This document shows, one piece after another, positions 29,602 to 39,227 of a stretch of 64,000 bases of DNA. Origin of the DNA: Helicobacteraceae bacterium (GTDB taxonomy: Bacteria; Campylobacterota; Campylobacteria; Campylobacterales; SZUA-545); assembly GCA_031288475.1 (NCBI GenBank), contig JAITRJ010000034.1, positions 34,208-98,207 on the forward strand. Reading direction: 5' to 3'. The notes beneath the pieces are model-generated. The model was not told the origin of the DNA, searched no databases, and worked only from the letters and a program-made list of their open reading frames with translations. The translations under genes were made by a program, and so were the position numbers. Positions within the stretch are counted from its first letter, which is position 1; each line of letters starts with the position of its first letter.

Positions 29602-30150
29602 AACCGATATAATACGACTTGGCTGGTCTTGCGCAGGCAGAGTAAAAACGGTATGAGGATTGACCGTTTGGATTTACAGAACCGCTATCTTAAAAGAGCG
29701 CGAGCGACGACTAGGTTAAATAAGGAGACAGATGAGCGTGGCCGAACGGTGTTTCAATTTCTAAAAAAATTTTTCGGCAGCGATGAACAGATCGATTTCT
29801 TCGCCAAAGTATACGCGGCGCTGATCGTTTCGGGAGGCATACCGCGCGACGAAATAGATGTAAGAACGCTGAAATTCTGTACCGCTCTCTTTATGGAGAA
29901 GGAAGATCGTGGTTTCTTTTTGGAACGAGCCGTCTATTACGTAGAATTAAACGACAAAAACGAGTTACACATCAATCAGCTGATCAAACGCATTGACGTT
30001 TTAAACCGCCAGAACCCCGAATGGATCAAAAAACTTACCGACGAAGCGATTGAAATATGCCGCTACGAGGATCCAGACGCCTTGCAACTTAGGGTAATCG
30101 ACTATCTCCGGAGCCTTATCGCCGCCGCGAATCAGACATCAGGCGGCTGA
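29584..30150 (+). CDS. Hypothetical cytoplasmic protein; start uncertain (GTG at 29749 plausible)
   Basis: Globular coding sequence 'VFQFLKKFFGSDEQIDFFAKVYAALIVSGGIPRDEIDVRTLKFCTALFMEKEDRGFF...'; the N-terminal part of the track ORF is atypical. Confidence 0.6.
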   Translation: MMIRRQNRYNTTWLVLRRQSKNGMRIDRLDLQNRYLKRARATTRLNKETDERGRTVFQFLKKFFGSDEQIDFFAKVYAALIVSGGIPRDEIDVRTLKFCTALFMEKEDRGFFLERAVYYVELNDKNELHINQLIKRIDVLNRQNPEWIKKLTDEAIEICRYEDPDALQLRVIDYLRSLIAAANQTSGG

Positions 30151-31077
30151 ATTTTTCCCGCGCTTTCTTGCTGCTTTTGCCATCAGATGAATAATCACGA
30201 AAGCAATAAACATCCCCAATCCAGCGAGCGCCATCGCCGCGCCGTAAACATAGTAGGTTTTCGCAAAGCCGCCATAAGGCGCGGAGATGCCAAGAATCCA
30301 GCCTAAGCTGTTTGGTACCGGGGTAAAAAAAGCCACCATCTTCACCCCATCCGGGTCGTAATACACCACATTGCCGGCACGGTGCTCAACAATCCAATCG
30401 GCGTTTTCTCGAAGCCCCTTATAATTGTACTCGTCGCTCTGCCGCAAGGTAAGCCTCATGAGATGTTTGGTATCGTGCGAGTGGGCGAACATTCTGCCCG
30501 TCCGATCAAGCAGCCACATTCTGCTGCCTTCGGAGAAATGGAACTTCCTTATATTTTCGCCCAGCGAAGCGGTGCTTATTGAAACATATAGCGCGCCCTT
30601 GACGTCGTTATTCATATCTTTAACGGCGCGGACAATCCCTATCACCAGATTGTCGGAGAATTGCGGCGTATAGGGGTTCGTAATCATCTGCTCAACAATC
30701 TGATCTGCAACGATCACCTTGTAATAAATACGATCGGCAAGCGGCTGGACGGATCCGTCATGATAGTATCCGATGCCCTTGCTGTTTACGAAAATCAGCC
30801 GTTCTATATCGGGCAGGTTGATTCTGTCGTAAATTTGCAGAAATTCTGCGATCTCCGTATCGTTACCCTTTCGCATAATGGGGAAATCGGCGATGGAAGA
30901 GAGCAGCATCTGATAACTATCCAGCCAGTGGCGCATCTCGTCTCCTTTTGCCTCTAAAGCGTACTGCGCATACTCAAACTGCCTTTCAATAGAGTAAAAC
31001 GCCATGGCAAACGCGGCGGCGAGCAGAACAAGAAGCGTGGCAAACACACGGAAAAGAAACGTCGAAGAGTCGATCAT
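30139..31077 (-). CDS. dCache-type sensor domain membrane protein without output domain
   Basis: Two TM helices flank a Cache-like region ('YYHDGSVQPLADRIYYKVIVADQIVEQMITNPYTPQFSDNLVIGIVRAVKDMNNDVKGALYVSIS'). No HAMP, MCP, kinase or GGDEF follows. Confidence 0.75.
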   Translation of the reverse strand: MIDSSTFLFRVFATLLVLLAAAFAMAFYSIERQFEYAQYALEAKGDEMRHWLDSYQMLLSSIADFPIMRKGNDTEIAEFLQIYDRINLPDIERLIFVNSKGIGYYHDGSVQPLADRIYYKVIVADQIVEQMITNPYTPQFSDNLVIGIVRAVKDMNNDVKGALYVSISTASLGENIRKFHFSEGSRMWLLDRTGRMFAHSHDTKHLMRLTLRQSDEYNYKGLRENADWIVEHRAGNVVYYDPDGVKMVAFFTPVPNSLGWILGISAPYGGFAKTYYVYGAAMALAGLGMFIAFVIIHLMAKAARKRGKNSAA

Positions 31078-31760
31078 TCTAACCTTTCAATCAAGGCGTT
31101 TATGACGCGGAGCATTATCGATCGTAACCGCTGATAGTAGCGACTGGGCGCGTTTTGAATTTGCTTTCTTGTGAAAATGAATTGCCCGCCGGTCAGTTCG
31201 TCCCCGCAGTTTTCTGACAGCAAATTCGCGGTTTTTTCGGTGGTTTCAAGATGAAACTGTAAGGCAAGCACGCGGTTGCCGTAGAGGAACGCCTGATGTT
31301 GACAGGCGGCGCTTGAGGCAAGCAACAGCGCGCCTTCCGGCAGATCAAAAGTTTCGCCGTGCCAGTGAAAAGCGAGGAACTTTTGTGGAATAAACTTGTT
31401 TCTGGTCGCGCTTGTTACCTCGTGCCAGCCGATTTCTTTGTCTTTGTTTTTATAGATCTTCGCGCCGAGAATATTGGCGATAAGCTGTGCTCCAAGGCAA
31501 ATGCCCAGTATGATCTTGCCGCGATCAATCATCATTTTAATAAACCGTTTCTCCTCTTTAAGCCACACGAATTCGTCTTCGTCGTTTACGCTCATAAAGC
31601 CGCCCATTATAATTAGAAAGTCAATCGATTCGTAATCGTCAGGCAGTCTTTCGTTAAGATCGAAGCTGGTAGAGGTAATCGCAAATCCTTTCCTGCGGAG
31701 TATCTGCGAGATCGTACCAGAATCTTCAAACCAGATGTGCCGCAAAATGTGCGCCCTCAC
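31074..31760 (-). CDS. Class I glutamine amidotransferase-like protein
   Basis: 'DFLIIMGGFMSVNDEDEFVWLKEEKRFIKMMIDRGKIILGICLGAQLIANILGAKIYKNKDKEIGWHEV', 'LQFHLETT'. Confidence 0.88.
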   Translation of the reverse strand: MRAHILRHIWFEDSGTISQILRRKGFAITSTSFDLNERLPDDYESIDFLIIMGGFMSVNDEDEFVWLKEEKRFIKMMIDRGKIILGICLGAQLIANILGAKIYKNKDKEIGWHEVTSATRNKFIPQKFLAFHWHGETFDLPEGALLLASSAACQHQAFLYGNRVLALQFHLETTEKTANLLSENCGDELTGGQFIFTRKQIQNAPSRYYQRLRSIMLRVINALIERLE

Positions 31761-33568
31761 ATCTGATACCTTTTTATAAATTCATCGTCAAACTCCCAAA
31801 GCCCTTTCTGTTTGAGAGTCGCTATGACTCCTGTAGTACAGTTTGTGTCTTCTGGCCATTTGCGGTTGTAGCCGTCAATCGAGGATTTCGCAGTCGCATC
31901 CAATAACGTAAAGGCGGAGACGTACAAATCGCGGAGAACATCGATATTATTGCATATTCGCCACAGCGACATATATGGATTATTAACATCGTTATAAAGC
32001 GTGTCTAACACGCAGACTATGGCCAGATATTCTGCGACCGGCTGCAACTTTTCAAAGAGAGTTTTTACACCCTCTTTTTTCTCTATCTGCAGGATGGTTA
32101 TTGGATTTGCCGTGTCGGTCATGTACTGTTTCAGCGCCACCGCTTCCGGCGCGATGCTTTTAATTTTGGTAAACAGTTCGCCATCATCTATGGACACGCA
32201 TCTTTTTTCGCGCTTTCCGGCGGTGAGATCAACTCCCAGCTTGCCCCCCTGAAGCGGTCGGTCGGAGGAGTGATCGAGCGCGTCAAGAATCCCTTGCGAA
32301 ATCAGGCAGCAATCGATCGAAAAGCGGTCGCAGCAGTAACGCGCAATCGCTTCGTCGTCATTCAGATCGGGAGCATCGGAGGATAGAAAAAACGCATGCT
32401 TGACAAAGCTCATCTGCCCTATTCCCCAGAAGGCGTGCATAGCCTGGAGCGCCTCCGCGGGAAAGCGGACGCCGATCTTCGCCAGAAGCAAGTTGTGAAA
32501 CACGCCGTTTTCGGGCATTCTGTAGTCGATCAAACTTGGAACAGTGCTTTGCAAAAGCGGCAAAAAGACGCGTTCCGTCGCCAGCCCAAGGTACTTATCC
32601 TCAATTGGCGGCTTTCCTACGACGGTTGCGGAAAAAATCGGCTCCCTGCTAGTTGTGATCGCCGTAACGGTCATAAAAGGATAGGGTTCTTTAGGCGTAT
32701 AGCAACCAGTGTGATCGCCAAATTTCCCTTCCTCCTTCCGCTCCTTTGGATTTTCGACCCAGCCCTCTATTACAATGTCTGCGTCGTCCGGAACAAAAAT
32801 ATCGTTTGTTCTGCACCGGATCAGATCCGTTCGCTTTCTGCGGATGAAACCGTATAGAAGCAACTCGAAAATTCCTTTAGGGAGCGGCGCAGTGGCGCAC
32901 CATGAGTAGAGCGGATCGCCGCCTATCGCCACGCTGACTGGCATAGGTATTCCTCTCTTTTCGTACTCGTCGAAAAAAGAGCTCGAATCCTTATGTATCT
33001 GCCAGTGCAGCCCAAGTTTATTTTTGTCGTATACCTGAAGTCTGTACATGCCAACGTTGTGTTTTGTTCCATCTAGGCTTTGAGTATATACCTGACCCAT
33101 CGTTATGAACTTGCCGCCATCGTTTTCCCACGTTTTTAATACAGGGAGCATACCGAGATCGACATCGCCGCCGCTGTATACCTTCGCCTGACACAATCCG
33201 CGCTTATAAAACCTTCTCGGAAAGATATATCTGAGTTTTAACAGCTTGAACAGTTTCAGCATTCTGCCAAAGACCGTTTTAGGAATTTCCGGCCTTACGA
33301 TAGCGCTCACCTCTTTTGCGATCTTATTGATATCTGCCCCAAATATCATTTCCATCCGTTTTTTTGAACCGAACAGATTCATCAGGACAGGCATATCAAA
33401 AAGTTTGCTGTTTTCCATCGGAGAGGTAAACAGAAGCGCCTGAGAGCTGTCGCATTTTTTTGCTTCTGCATAAGCAATATGAGCCATCTCCAGATTAACA
33501 TCTACGCATTGTTCGATCACTCTCAGCTCACCCGCTCTCTTGAGTCTTTCAATCCAAATATTCATCAT
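31757..33568 (-). CDS. UbiD-family decarboxylase (menaquinone-type)
   Basis: 'FGSKKRMEMIFG', 'LPVLKTWENDGGKFITMGQVYTQSLDGTKHNVGMYRLQVYDKNKLGLHWQIHKDSS', 'EGKFGDHTGCYTPKEPYP'. Confidence 0.92.
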   Translation of the reverse strand: MMNIWIERLKRAGELRVIEQCVDVNLEMAHIAYAEAKKCDSSQALLFTSPMENSKLFDMPVLMNLFGSKKRMEMIFGADINKIAKEVSAIVRPEIPKTVFGRMLKLFKLLKLRYIFPRRFYKRGLCQAKVYSGGDVDLGMLPVLKTWENDGGKFITMGQVYTQSLDGTKHNVGMYRLQVYDKNKLGLHWQIHKDSSSFFDEYEKRGIPMPVSVAIGGDPLYSWCATAPLPKGIFELLLYGFIRRKRTDLIRCRTNDIFVPDDADIVIEGWVENPKERKEEGKFGDHTGCYTPKEPYPFMTVTAITTSREPIFSATVVGKPPIEDKYLGLATERVFLPLLQSTVPSLIDYRMPENGVFHNLLLAKIGVRFPAEALQAMHAFWGIGQMSFVKHAFFLSSDAPDLNDDEAIARYCCDRFSIDCCLISQGILDALDHSSDRPLQGGKLGVDLTAGKREKRCVSIDDGELFTKIKSIAPEAVALKQYMTDTANPITILQIEKKEGVKTLFEKLQPVAEYLAIVCVLDTLYNDVNNPYMSLWRICNNIDVLRDLYVSAFTLLDATAKSSIDGYNRKWPEDTNCTTGVIATLKQKGLWEFDDEFIKRYQM

Positions 33569-34391
33569 ACCTCCTTAAAATGCGCTCGGCGTCTTCTATA
33601 TCGCGAGCGATTCGATATTTGAGTAGCGAAAGATCGTTGAACTTCCTATTGTTTCTTACACGATCTATAAACCATATAATCGCCTTTTTGCAATCCGCGA
33701 AATCAACGTTGCTTTTTTTATCTATTATATGCGTTTCGATCGAAAACGCGCCGTCCGTACTTAACCGTTCGCCGATAAACGAAACTGACGGATACATAGT
33801 GCCGCCGATCTCTGTTTTTGTGGCGTAAACTCCATCTTTTGGCACCACGAACTGTCTTACGTTAAGGTTGATCGTTGGGAAAAGCTCGCGAGCGCCCACT
33901 CCCTGCCCCCTTACAATATTGCCTTCAATCAAGTGCGCCCTGCCCAGAAGCCGCGCCGCGCGCGCGACATCGCCCTCTATAATAAGGCTTCTGATCCACG
34001 TTGCGTGAATGGCGGTTTTTTCAAAGCTCACCTCCGGGATAATTACCGTCTCCCCTTTAAAAAGCTTTCGCAAATCTTCTGCCCCCGCCGCACGATCTTT
34101 ACCAAATTTAAAATCGTAGCCGACCACGACGTTCCTGAGGTTAGGAAACTCCCTTTGAAGGCGATCGATAAACTGTTCTGGAGAATCTCCCCTAACCAAT
34201 TCAAGAGAGCAGATAAAGATCGGGTGTTTGCTGAAGCGCTCTCTGAAGCAGCCTGGCGTAAGGCAGACGCGGTTGTGCTCTATCACCAGAAGCGCGCCTT
34301 TTTTGCCAAGTCGATCCATCAGGGCGCGGTGCCCAAGGTGCAACCCGTCGAAACCGCCCAATGCAAGCGCCTCAATGTTACTTTTTTCCAT
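33549..34391 (-). CDS. ribF: Bifunctional riboflavin kinase/FAD synthetase RibF
   Basis: 'ALGGFDGLHLGHRALMDRLG', 'VVGYDFKFGKDRAA', 'GNIVRGQGVGARELFPTINL', 'DGVYATKTEIGG'; internal ATG at 34391 chosen. Confidence 0.92.
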   Translation of the reverse strand: MEKSNIEALALGGFDGLHLGHRALMDRLGKKGALLVIEHNRVCLTPGCFRERFSKHPIFICSLELVRGDSPEQFIDRLQREFPNLRNVVVGYDFKFGKDRAAGAEDLRKLFKGETVIIPEVSFEKTAIHATWIRSLIIEGDVARAARLLGRAHLIEGNIVRGQGVGARELFPTINLNVRQFVVPKDGVYATKTEIGGTMYPSVSFIGERLSTDGAFSIETHIIDKKSNVDFADCKKAIIWFIDRVRNNRKFNDLSLLKYRIARDIEDAERILRRYDEYLD

Positions 34392-34509
34392 AAGAGAGCA
34401 GTTGTTCAAAATTTCCTCATTCGCGGGTTTAATCTTACATTTCCGCCACAAAAAAGCCTTTGGTTTGCTATTATTACGAAAGGTAGCTACAGATAAGGAA
34501 AGAGCGCAG

Positions 34510-35100
34510 ATGAAAAATATGATAATTTTAGTCGTTGCGCTGATCAGCCTTGCTCGTGGCGCAACGGACGCGGAAGAAATGAACAAAGCCTGCGACACCG
34601 GAAATTACAAGGCATGCGTGGAACTGGGACAGATGTACCGAACTGGCAAGGGCGTTATGATGAACTACGCGAAGGCGGCGGATCTGCTGCTCAAGGCGTG
34701 CGGCGGAAATCACCCCGAAGGGTGCGCGCGGCTGGGCGAGATGTACGCGCTGGGACAGGGTGTACGAACTGAACACGCGACAACGGAGCAGCTTTTTTTA
34801 CAGAGCTGCGAGGGCGGCTTTTTTGAAGGGTGCACCAAACTTGCCGAAATATATATGCTTGGACGCGGCGTACCGCAGGATATCCCAAAAGCACTGGAAC
34901 TTTATGAAAAAGCGTGCGATGGCAAAGACCCCGCCGGTTGCGGAAAGCTCGCCGGGATGTATCACTACGGGCGCGGCGTGGATCAGGATACCGCGAAGGC
35001 GCTGGAACTTTATGAAAAAGCCTGTACTCTGAAAGACTCGCAATCCTGTTTCAACTTTAAACGCCTTAAACCAAAAGATGAGAACGAAACTAGCGAGTGA
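34510..35100 (+). CDS. Cys-rich Sel1-like repeat protein (Hcp-like)
   Basis: Signal peptide plus tandem SLR units with paired Cys ('ACDTGNYKACVELGQMYRTGKGV', 'ACGGNHPEGCARLGEMYALGQGV', 'SCEGGFFEGCTKLAEIYMLGRGV', 'ACDGKDPAGCGKLAGMYHYGRGV'). Confidence 0.9.
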   Translation: MKNMIILVVALISLARGATDAEEMNKACDTGNYKACVELGQMYRTGKGVMMNYAKAADLLLKACGGNHPEGCARLGEMYALGQGVRTEHATTEQLFLQSCEGGFFEGCTKLAEIYMLGRGVPQDIPKALELYEKACDGKDPAGCGKLAGMYHYGRGVDQDTAKALELYEKACTLKDSQSCFNFKRLKPKDENETSE

Positions 35101-35707
35101 TTCACTGCCGGGCGGAATCGCTCTCATATTTTCCAGCCGTGCAAAAAGACTTAAAATTACGGTTGATTTGATGATGGAAGTTACCCTTACGGTTCCAAGC
35201 CGTTGCCCGCGCGAAAAGGCGGCGGCGTTTGCCGCGGAACATTCAACATGGATCGAATCTCGCCGCGAAAAACAGCGGGAGAGGCTAAGGCAGATCGAGG
35301 ATCAATACAAGGCGCACGATAAAAAATCGCCGTTTCTCGGCGAATGGATTGCCATAGAGGGGGCGAGCGAGCCGTTTTACCGCACAAGGGCGAAGGACTT
35401 TTTCACCGCCGAATGCGCGGCGCTGGCAAAGAGATTCGACAGGGTGTTTAGAACCATCTCAATCCGCGATCAAATCAGCCGCTACGGAAGCTGTTCGGCA
35501 AAAGGGGCGCTGAGCTTCAGTTTCCGCATTATGAAAGCGCCTCTTTTCGCGGCGCGCTACCTTGCCGCGCACGAGTGCGCCCATCTGGTTCACCTCAACC
35601 ACTCCGCCGCGTTCTGGAGCTGCGTGGAAAGCGTCTGCGCGGAATATCGATCTGCCGATCGCTGGATCAGGCAGAATTCTGCCTTTCTTCGATTTGATCC
35701 TCAATGA
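35078..35707 (+). CDS. YgjP/SprT-like metal-dependent hydrolase
   Basis: 'SIRDQISRYGSCSAKGALSFSFRIMKAPLFAARYLAAHECAHLVHLNHSAAFWSCVE' (HExxH...H). Confidence 0.88.
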   Translation: MRTKLASDSLPGGIALIFSSRAKRLKITVDLMMEVTLTVPSRCPREKAAAFAAEHSTWIESRREKQRERLRQIEDQYKAHDKKSPFLGEWIAIEGASEPFYRTRAKDFFTAECAALAKRFDRVFRTISIRDQISRYGSCSAKGALSFSFRIMKAPLFAARYLAAHECAHLVHLNHSAAFWSCVESVCAEYRSADRWIRQNSAFLRFDPQ

Positions 35708-36072
35708 TCGAAATTCATTTCTTTGCCACGATTTTTTTCGGAGGCTTTATTTTCACGGATCGCGCTTTTCTGCGCCGGTCTTTTGGTAAAGAGAAACTAG
35801 AACCGCTTTACAATCGCGCGCTTATACCGCTTGCCTTTGCCGCCGCCCTATTGCTTTTCAGCGGCGCTATGATGATGAGGAACGAGTTATCTTACTACGT
35901 AAAAGCCGCGCTTGGAAGCGCCACAATCGCAATGTTTTTTCTCTGCGGTCTGTTAAAGGATCGCCTGCCTAAAAAAGTTCGTTTTTTTTATCGACTGACG
36001 GTGCTTCTGCTGCTTCTTGCGACGATCATATACGGGCGCTTATTTAATCGCTTGTATAATCCGTTTTCCTAA
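35704..36072 (+). CDS. Small integral membrane protein, hypothetical
   Basis: Hydrophobic helices; ATGA overlap with the upstream gene. Confidence 0.7.
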   Translation: MIEIHFFATIFFGGFIFTDRAFLRRSFGKEKLEPLYNRALIPLAFAAALLLFSGAMMMRNELSYYVKAALGSATIAMFFLCGLLKDRLPKKVRFFYRLTVLLLLLATIIYGRLFNRLYNPFS

Positions 36073-36123
36073 AAACGGGGGCGAAGATATCGCGCGTTTT
36101 GTTTTTTTACGAAAGGGCAGCGG

Positions 36124-37161
36124 ATGATCATTGTGATGAAAACAGGCGTTACAACCGAACAGATCGATGAAGTTGTAGGCTTTGTGAAGAGTCTGGGAGC
36201 GCAGGCGCATGTGGATTGCGGCGAGATACAGACCGTAGTCGGCATTATCGGCGAGAAGGCGGAGATTCTGCGCAAGCCGTGGGGGTCGTTTGCCGGCGTT
36301 GAGAAAGTGCTGGAAGTAAGCGATCCCTTTAAGCTCGCCAGCCGCAAATTCCATCCGACAGACACGGTTGTGGAGATCGAAGGCGTTAAAATCGGCGGCG
36401 GGAATAGATGCGTGATCGCCGGTCCTTGCTCGATCGACACAGAGGAGAATGCCATACTGATCGCAAAGACGGTCAAAGCGGCGGGCGCGCGGATGTTTCG
36501 AGGCGGGGCGTTCAAGCCAAGAACCAGCCCGTACACCTTTCAGGGCAGCGGCGAGACTGGGCTTAAAATCCTGGAAAGCGTCAAAAAGGAAACGGGACTG
36601 CCCATTGTAACGGAGGTGATGAGCATCGATCAGATCGATCTCATCAGCCGCTACGCCGATATGATTCAGGTGGGCGCGCGGAATATGCAGAATTTTAACC
36701 TGCTGAAAGAGCTTGGCAGGCGCAAAATTCCCGTCCTGCTGAAAAACGGGATCGCCTCCACCGCGAAAGAACATCTGATGAGCGCAGAGTATGTGATGAG
36801 CGAAGGGCTTAAAGATGTCGTTATCTGTCTGCGCGGCGTACGCAGCTACGAAACAGCGATGCGCAATTCGCTTGACGTGGCGCTGATCCCTTATCTTCAG
36901 CAGCTTTCCCACCTGCCGGTTGTTGTGGACAGCTCTCACTCGACGGGTTTGCGCCCATATGTCAGCCCCATGGCGTACGCCGGAATGGCGGCGGGCGCGG
37001 ATGGCTTGATTCTGGAGGTGCACCCAAACCCGAAAGAGGCGCTCAGCGATGGCGAGCAGGCTCTTCTGCCGCGCGACTTTGAGTATCTGATGGAGAAACT
37101 AAAAAACTTGATGGCATGGGATCAGAAAGAATGGAACAGAGTTGAAGAGTTGGGGAAATAG
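36124..37161 (+). CDS. 3-deoxy-7-phosphoheptulonate synthase (class I, AroF/KDO8P-type)
   Basis: 'VIAGPCSIDTEENAILIAKTVKAAGARMFRGGAFKPRTSPYTFQG', 'VMSIDQIDLISRYADMIQVGARNMQNF', 'VVVDSSHSTG'. Confidence 0.96.
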   Translation: MIIVMKTGVTTEQIDEVVGFVKSLGAQAHVDCGEIQTVVGIIGEKAEILRKPWGSFAGVEKVLEVSDPFKLASRKFHPTDTVVEIEGVKIGGGNRCVIAGPCSIDTEENAILIAKTVKAAGARMFRGGAFKPRTSPYTFQGSGETGLKILESVKKETGLPIVTEVMSIDQIDLISRYADMIQVGARNMQNFNLLKELGRRKIPVLLKNGIASTAKEHLMSAEYVMSEGLKDVVICLRGVRSYETAMRNSLDVALIPYLQQLSHLPVVVDSSHSTGLRPYVSPMAYAGMAAGADGLILEVHPNPKEALSDGEQALLPRDFEYLMEKLKNLMAWDQKEWNRVEELGK

Positions 37162-37178
37162 GTAAGGAGAGAACAAAA

Positions 37179-37847
37179 ATGGACACGATAGAAACAATAT
37201 ACAACAGAAAGAGCATTCGCGAATACGCCAATGATGAGGTCTCGGACGAAACACTGCTCCGCATAGTGGAGGCAGCAGCAAGAGCGCCATCCAGCAAAAA
37301 CTCTCAACCGTGGAGGCTTTTTCTGCTGCGCGGCAGAGCGCTGGAGGCATTACGGAGCGATTACTTGAACGGCTTTGATCAAGGCAAAAAGCCAAGCTTT
37401 GAGTACGTTTACAATCCAGAGCGCGTACCGGAGAGCTACAAGGCAAGAGCGATCGCGCTTGGCAGAGCGATCTTCGCGCACAAGGGAATACGCCGCGACG
37501 ATACAGAGAAGCGCAGGCAGCACGATCGGGAAAACTTCTCCTTCTTCGGCGCGCCGTATCTCTTTATTCTGGCAATGGAGAAAAACGGCTATGCGTTCGG
37601 CACGTTCTTTGACTGTGGGCTGTTTTTTCAGAATCTGATGATCGCCATCGCCGCAGAAGGGCTGGGGAGCTGTCCGCAGTTCAGCGCGATGTCCTATCCG
37701 GATATTCTGCACAGCCATATTCCAGCAAGCAGCGATCTGACTTTTATCGCGGCTCTGCCATTTGGAAAGCCGTTTGCGGAGAGTAGCGTCAACAAATTTA
37801 CGACCGAGCGGGAACCGATCGAGAAATTTTTCAGAATCGTAGACTAG
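37179..37847 (+). CDS. Nitroreductase-family protein
   Basis: 'IETIYNRKSIREYANDEVSDETLLRIVEAAARAPSSKNSQPWRLFLLRG', 'DCGLFFQNLMIAIAAEGLGSCPQ', 'ALPFGKP'. Confidence 0.93.
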   Translation: MDTIETIYNRKSIREYANDEVSDETLLRIVEAAARAPSSKNSQPWRLFLLRGRALEALRSDYLNGFDQGKKPSFEYVYNPERVPESYKARAIALGRAIFAHKGIRRDDTEKRRQHDRENFSFFGAPYLFILAMEKNGYAFGTFFDCGLFFQNLMIAIAAEGLGSCPQFSAMSYPDILHSHIPASSDLTFIAALPFGKPFAESSVNKFTTEREPIEKFFRIVD

Positions 37848-37911
37848 CCGCCCATTGTAAAAGCCTTCCGCCGCCGTATTCATAGGCGGGAGTCTGGCGT
37901 TTTTTGTTTTT
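37841..37911 (+). terminator. Candidate intrinsic terminator after the nitroreductase gene
   Basis: AGACT-ag-CCGCC ... GGCGG-g-AGTCT stem followed by ggcgTTTTTTgTTTT. Confidence 0.6.
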
Positions 37912-37967
37912 CTGCTCCTCTGGAGCGTAATGCGATATAATAACTACCAATAGCAAGCGAGGGTGCG

Positions 37968-39227
37968 ATGACTATTACGGAGAAGATATTTGCCCACCGC
38001 GTAGGACGAGAGGTAAAGGCGGGAGAAATCGTCCGCGTAAAAGTTGATATGACAATAGGAAACGATATAACTACTCCTCTTTCAATCAGGGCTTTTGAGA
38101 GTATAGGGGCGACGAAGCTTGCCAATCCTGACGGATTTGCCATCTGTCTGGATCACTTTATCCCCGCCAAAGATATTGCGTCCGCCAATCAGGCGCGCGT
38201 AAGCAGGGATTTTGCTGCCAAACATAACCTAAGCCATTTTTTTGACGAAAAGGAGATGGGAATTGAGCATGCGATCCTGACCGAAAAAGGGCTGATCGTT
38301 CCTGGGGACGTGATCATCGGCGCGGATTCACACACTTGTACACACGGGGCGCTTGGGGCATTTGCTACCGGTATGGGATCAACCGATCTAGCGTACACGA
38401 TGGTTACGGGCAGTAATTGGTTTAAGGTGCCGGCGTCGATTAAAGTGGAGCTTAAAGGCGCTCCCGCCCCGCATGTTTATGGAAAAGACGTGATTTTAGA
38501 GGTTATTTCGCGGTTGGGTGTGGGCGGCGCGGCGTATAAAACGCTGGAATTCAGCGGAGAGGGAATTGAGAATCTGACGATGGACGATCGCTTCAGTATG
38601 TGCAATATGGCGGTTGAAGCGGGCGCGAAGAGCGGGATCGTGGCGTACGACCGCGTAACGGAGGAATTCTTCTCTGAAAATAAGCCCGTCCGCCGTCCGC
38701 TCTTTTTCCTCAGCGACAAAGACGCGGGGTACGAGAGCGTTATTTCGATCGATTTGGGCAATATGGAGCCGATTGTCGCCTTCCCGTTTCTGCCGGAGAA
38801 CAAGCAAACGATCAGCGACGCCGCATCGCAGCGCATCAAAATTGATCAGGTGTTCATAGGCAGTTGCACAAACGGCAGAATCGGCGATTTGAGAACGGCT
38901 GCTAAACTACTCAAAAACAACAAAGTGGCGAAGCACACCCGTCTTATCATCACCCCCGCAACGCAAAGAATAGCGCTGCAAGCACAGAAAGAAGGGCTGT
39001 ACGATACTTTCGCGGAGGCGGGCGCCGTTGTTTCCAACCCAACCTGCGGCGCGTGTTTAGGCGGATATATGGGCATATTGGGCGACAGGGAGCGCTGCGT
39101 TTCCACCTCCAACCGCAATTTTGTGGGCAGGATGGGCGCCGCGAGTAGCGAACTTTACCTTGCCAACGCCGCGGTGGCTGCGGCGAGCGCGATAGCCGGT
39201 GAAATAGCCGATCCGAGAAAGGCTTGA
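37968..39227 (+). CDS. leuC: 3-isopropylmalate/homoaconitate dehydratase large subunit
   Basis: 'DHFIPAKDIASANQARVSRDF', 'GVIIGADSHTCTHGALGAFATGMGSTDLAY'-type motif, 'GSCTNGRIGDLRTAAKLLK', 'NPTCGACLGGYMGILGDRERCVSTSNRNFVGRMG'. Confidence 0.94.
   Translation: MTITEKIFAHRVGREVKAGEIVRVKVDMTIGNDITTPLSIRAFESIGATKLANPDGFAICLDHFIPAKDIASANQARVSRDFAAKHNLSHFFDEKEMGIEHAILTEKGLIVPGDVIIGADSHTCTHGALGAFATGMGSTDLAYTMVTGSNWFKVPASIKVELKGAPAPHVYGKDVILEVISRLGVGGAAYKTLEFSGEGIENLTMDDRFSMCNMAVEAGAKSGIVAYDRVTEEFFSENKPVRRPLFFLSDKDAGYESVISIDLGNMEPIVAFPFLPENKQTISDAASQRIKIDQVFIGSCTNGRIGDLRTAAKLLKNNKVAKHTRLIITPATQRIALQAQKEGLYDTFAEAGAVVSNPTCGACLGGYMGILGDRERCVSTSNRNFVGRMGAASSELYLANAAVAAASAIAGEIADPRKA

Noticed and set aside
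36040-37023. Long minus-strand ORF (327 aa) opposite the DAHP synthase gene
   Set aside because: Antisense shadow of a clear aroF/G gene; no recognisable domain.
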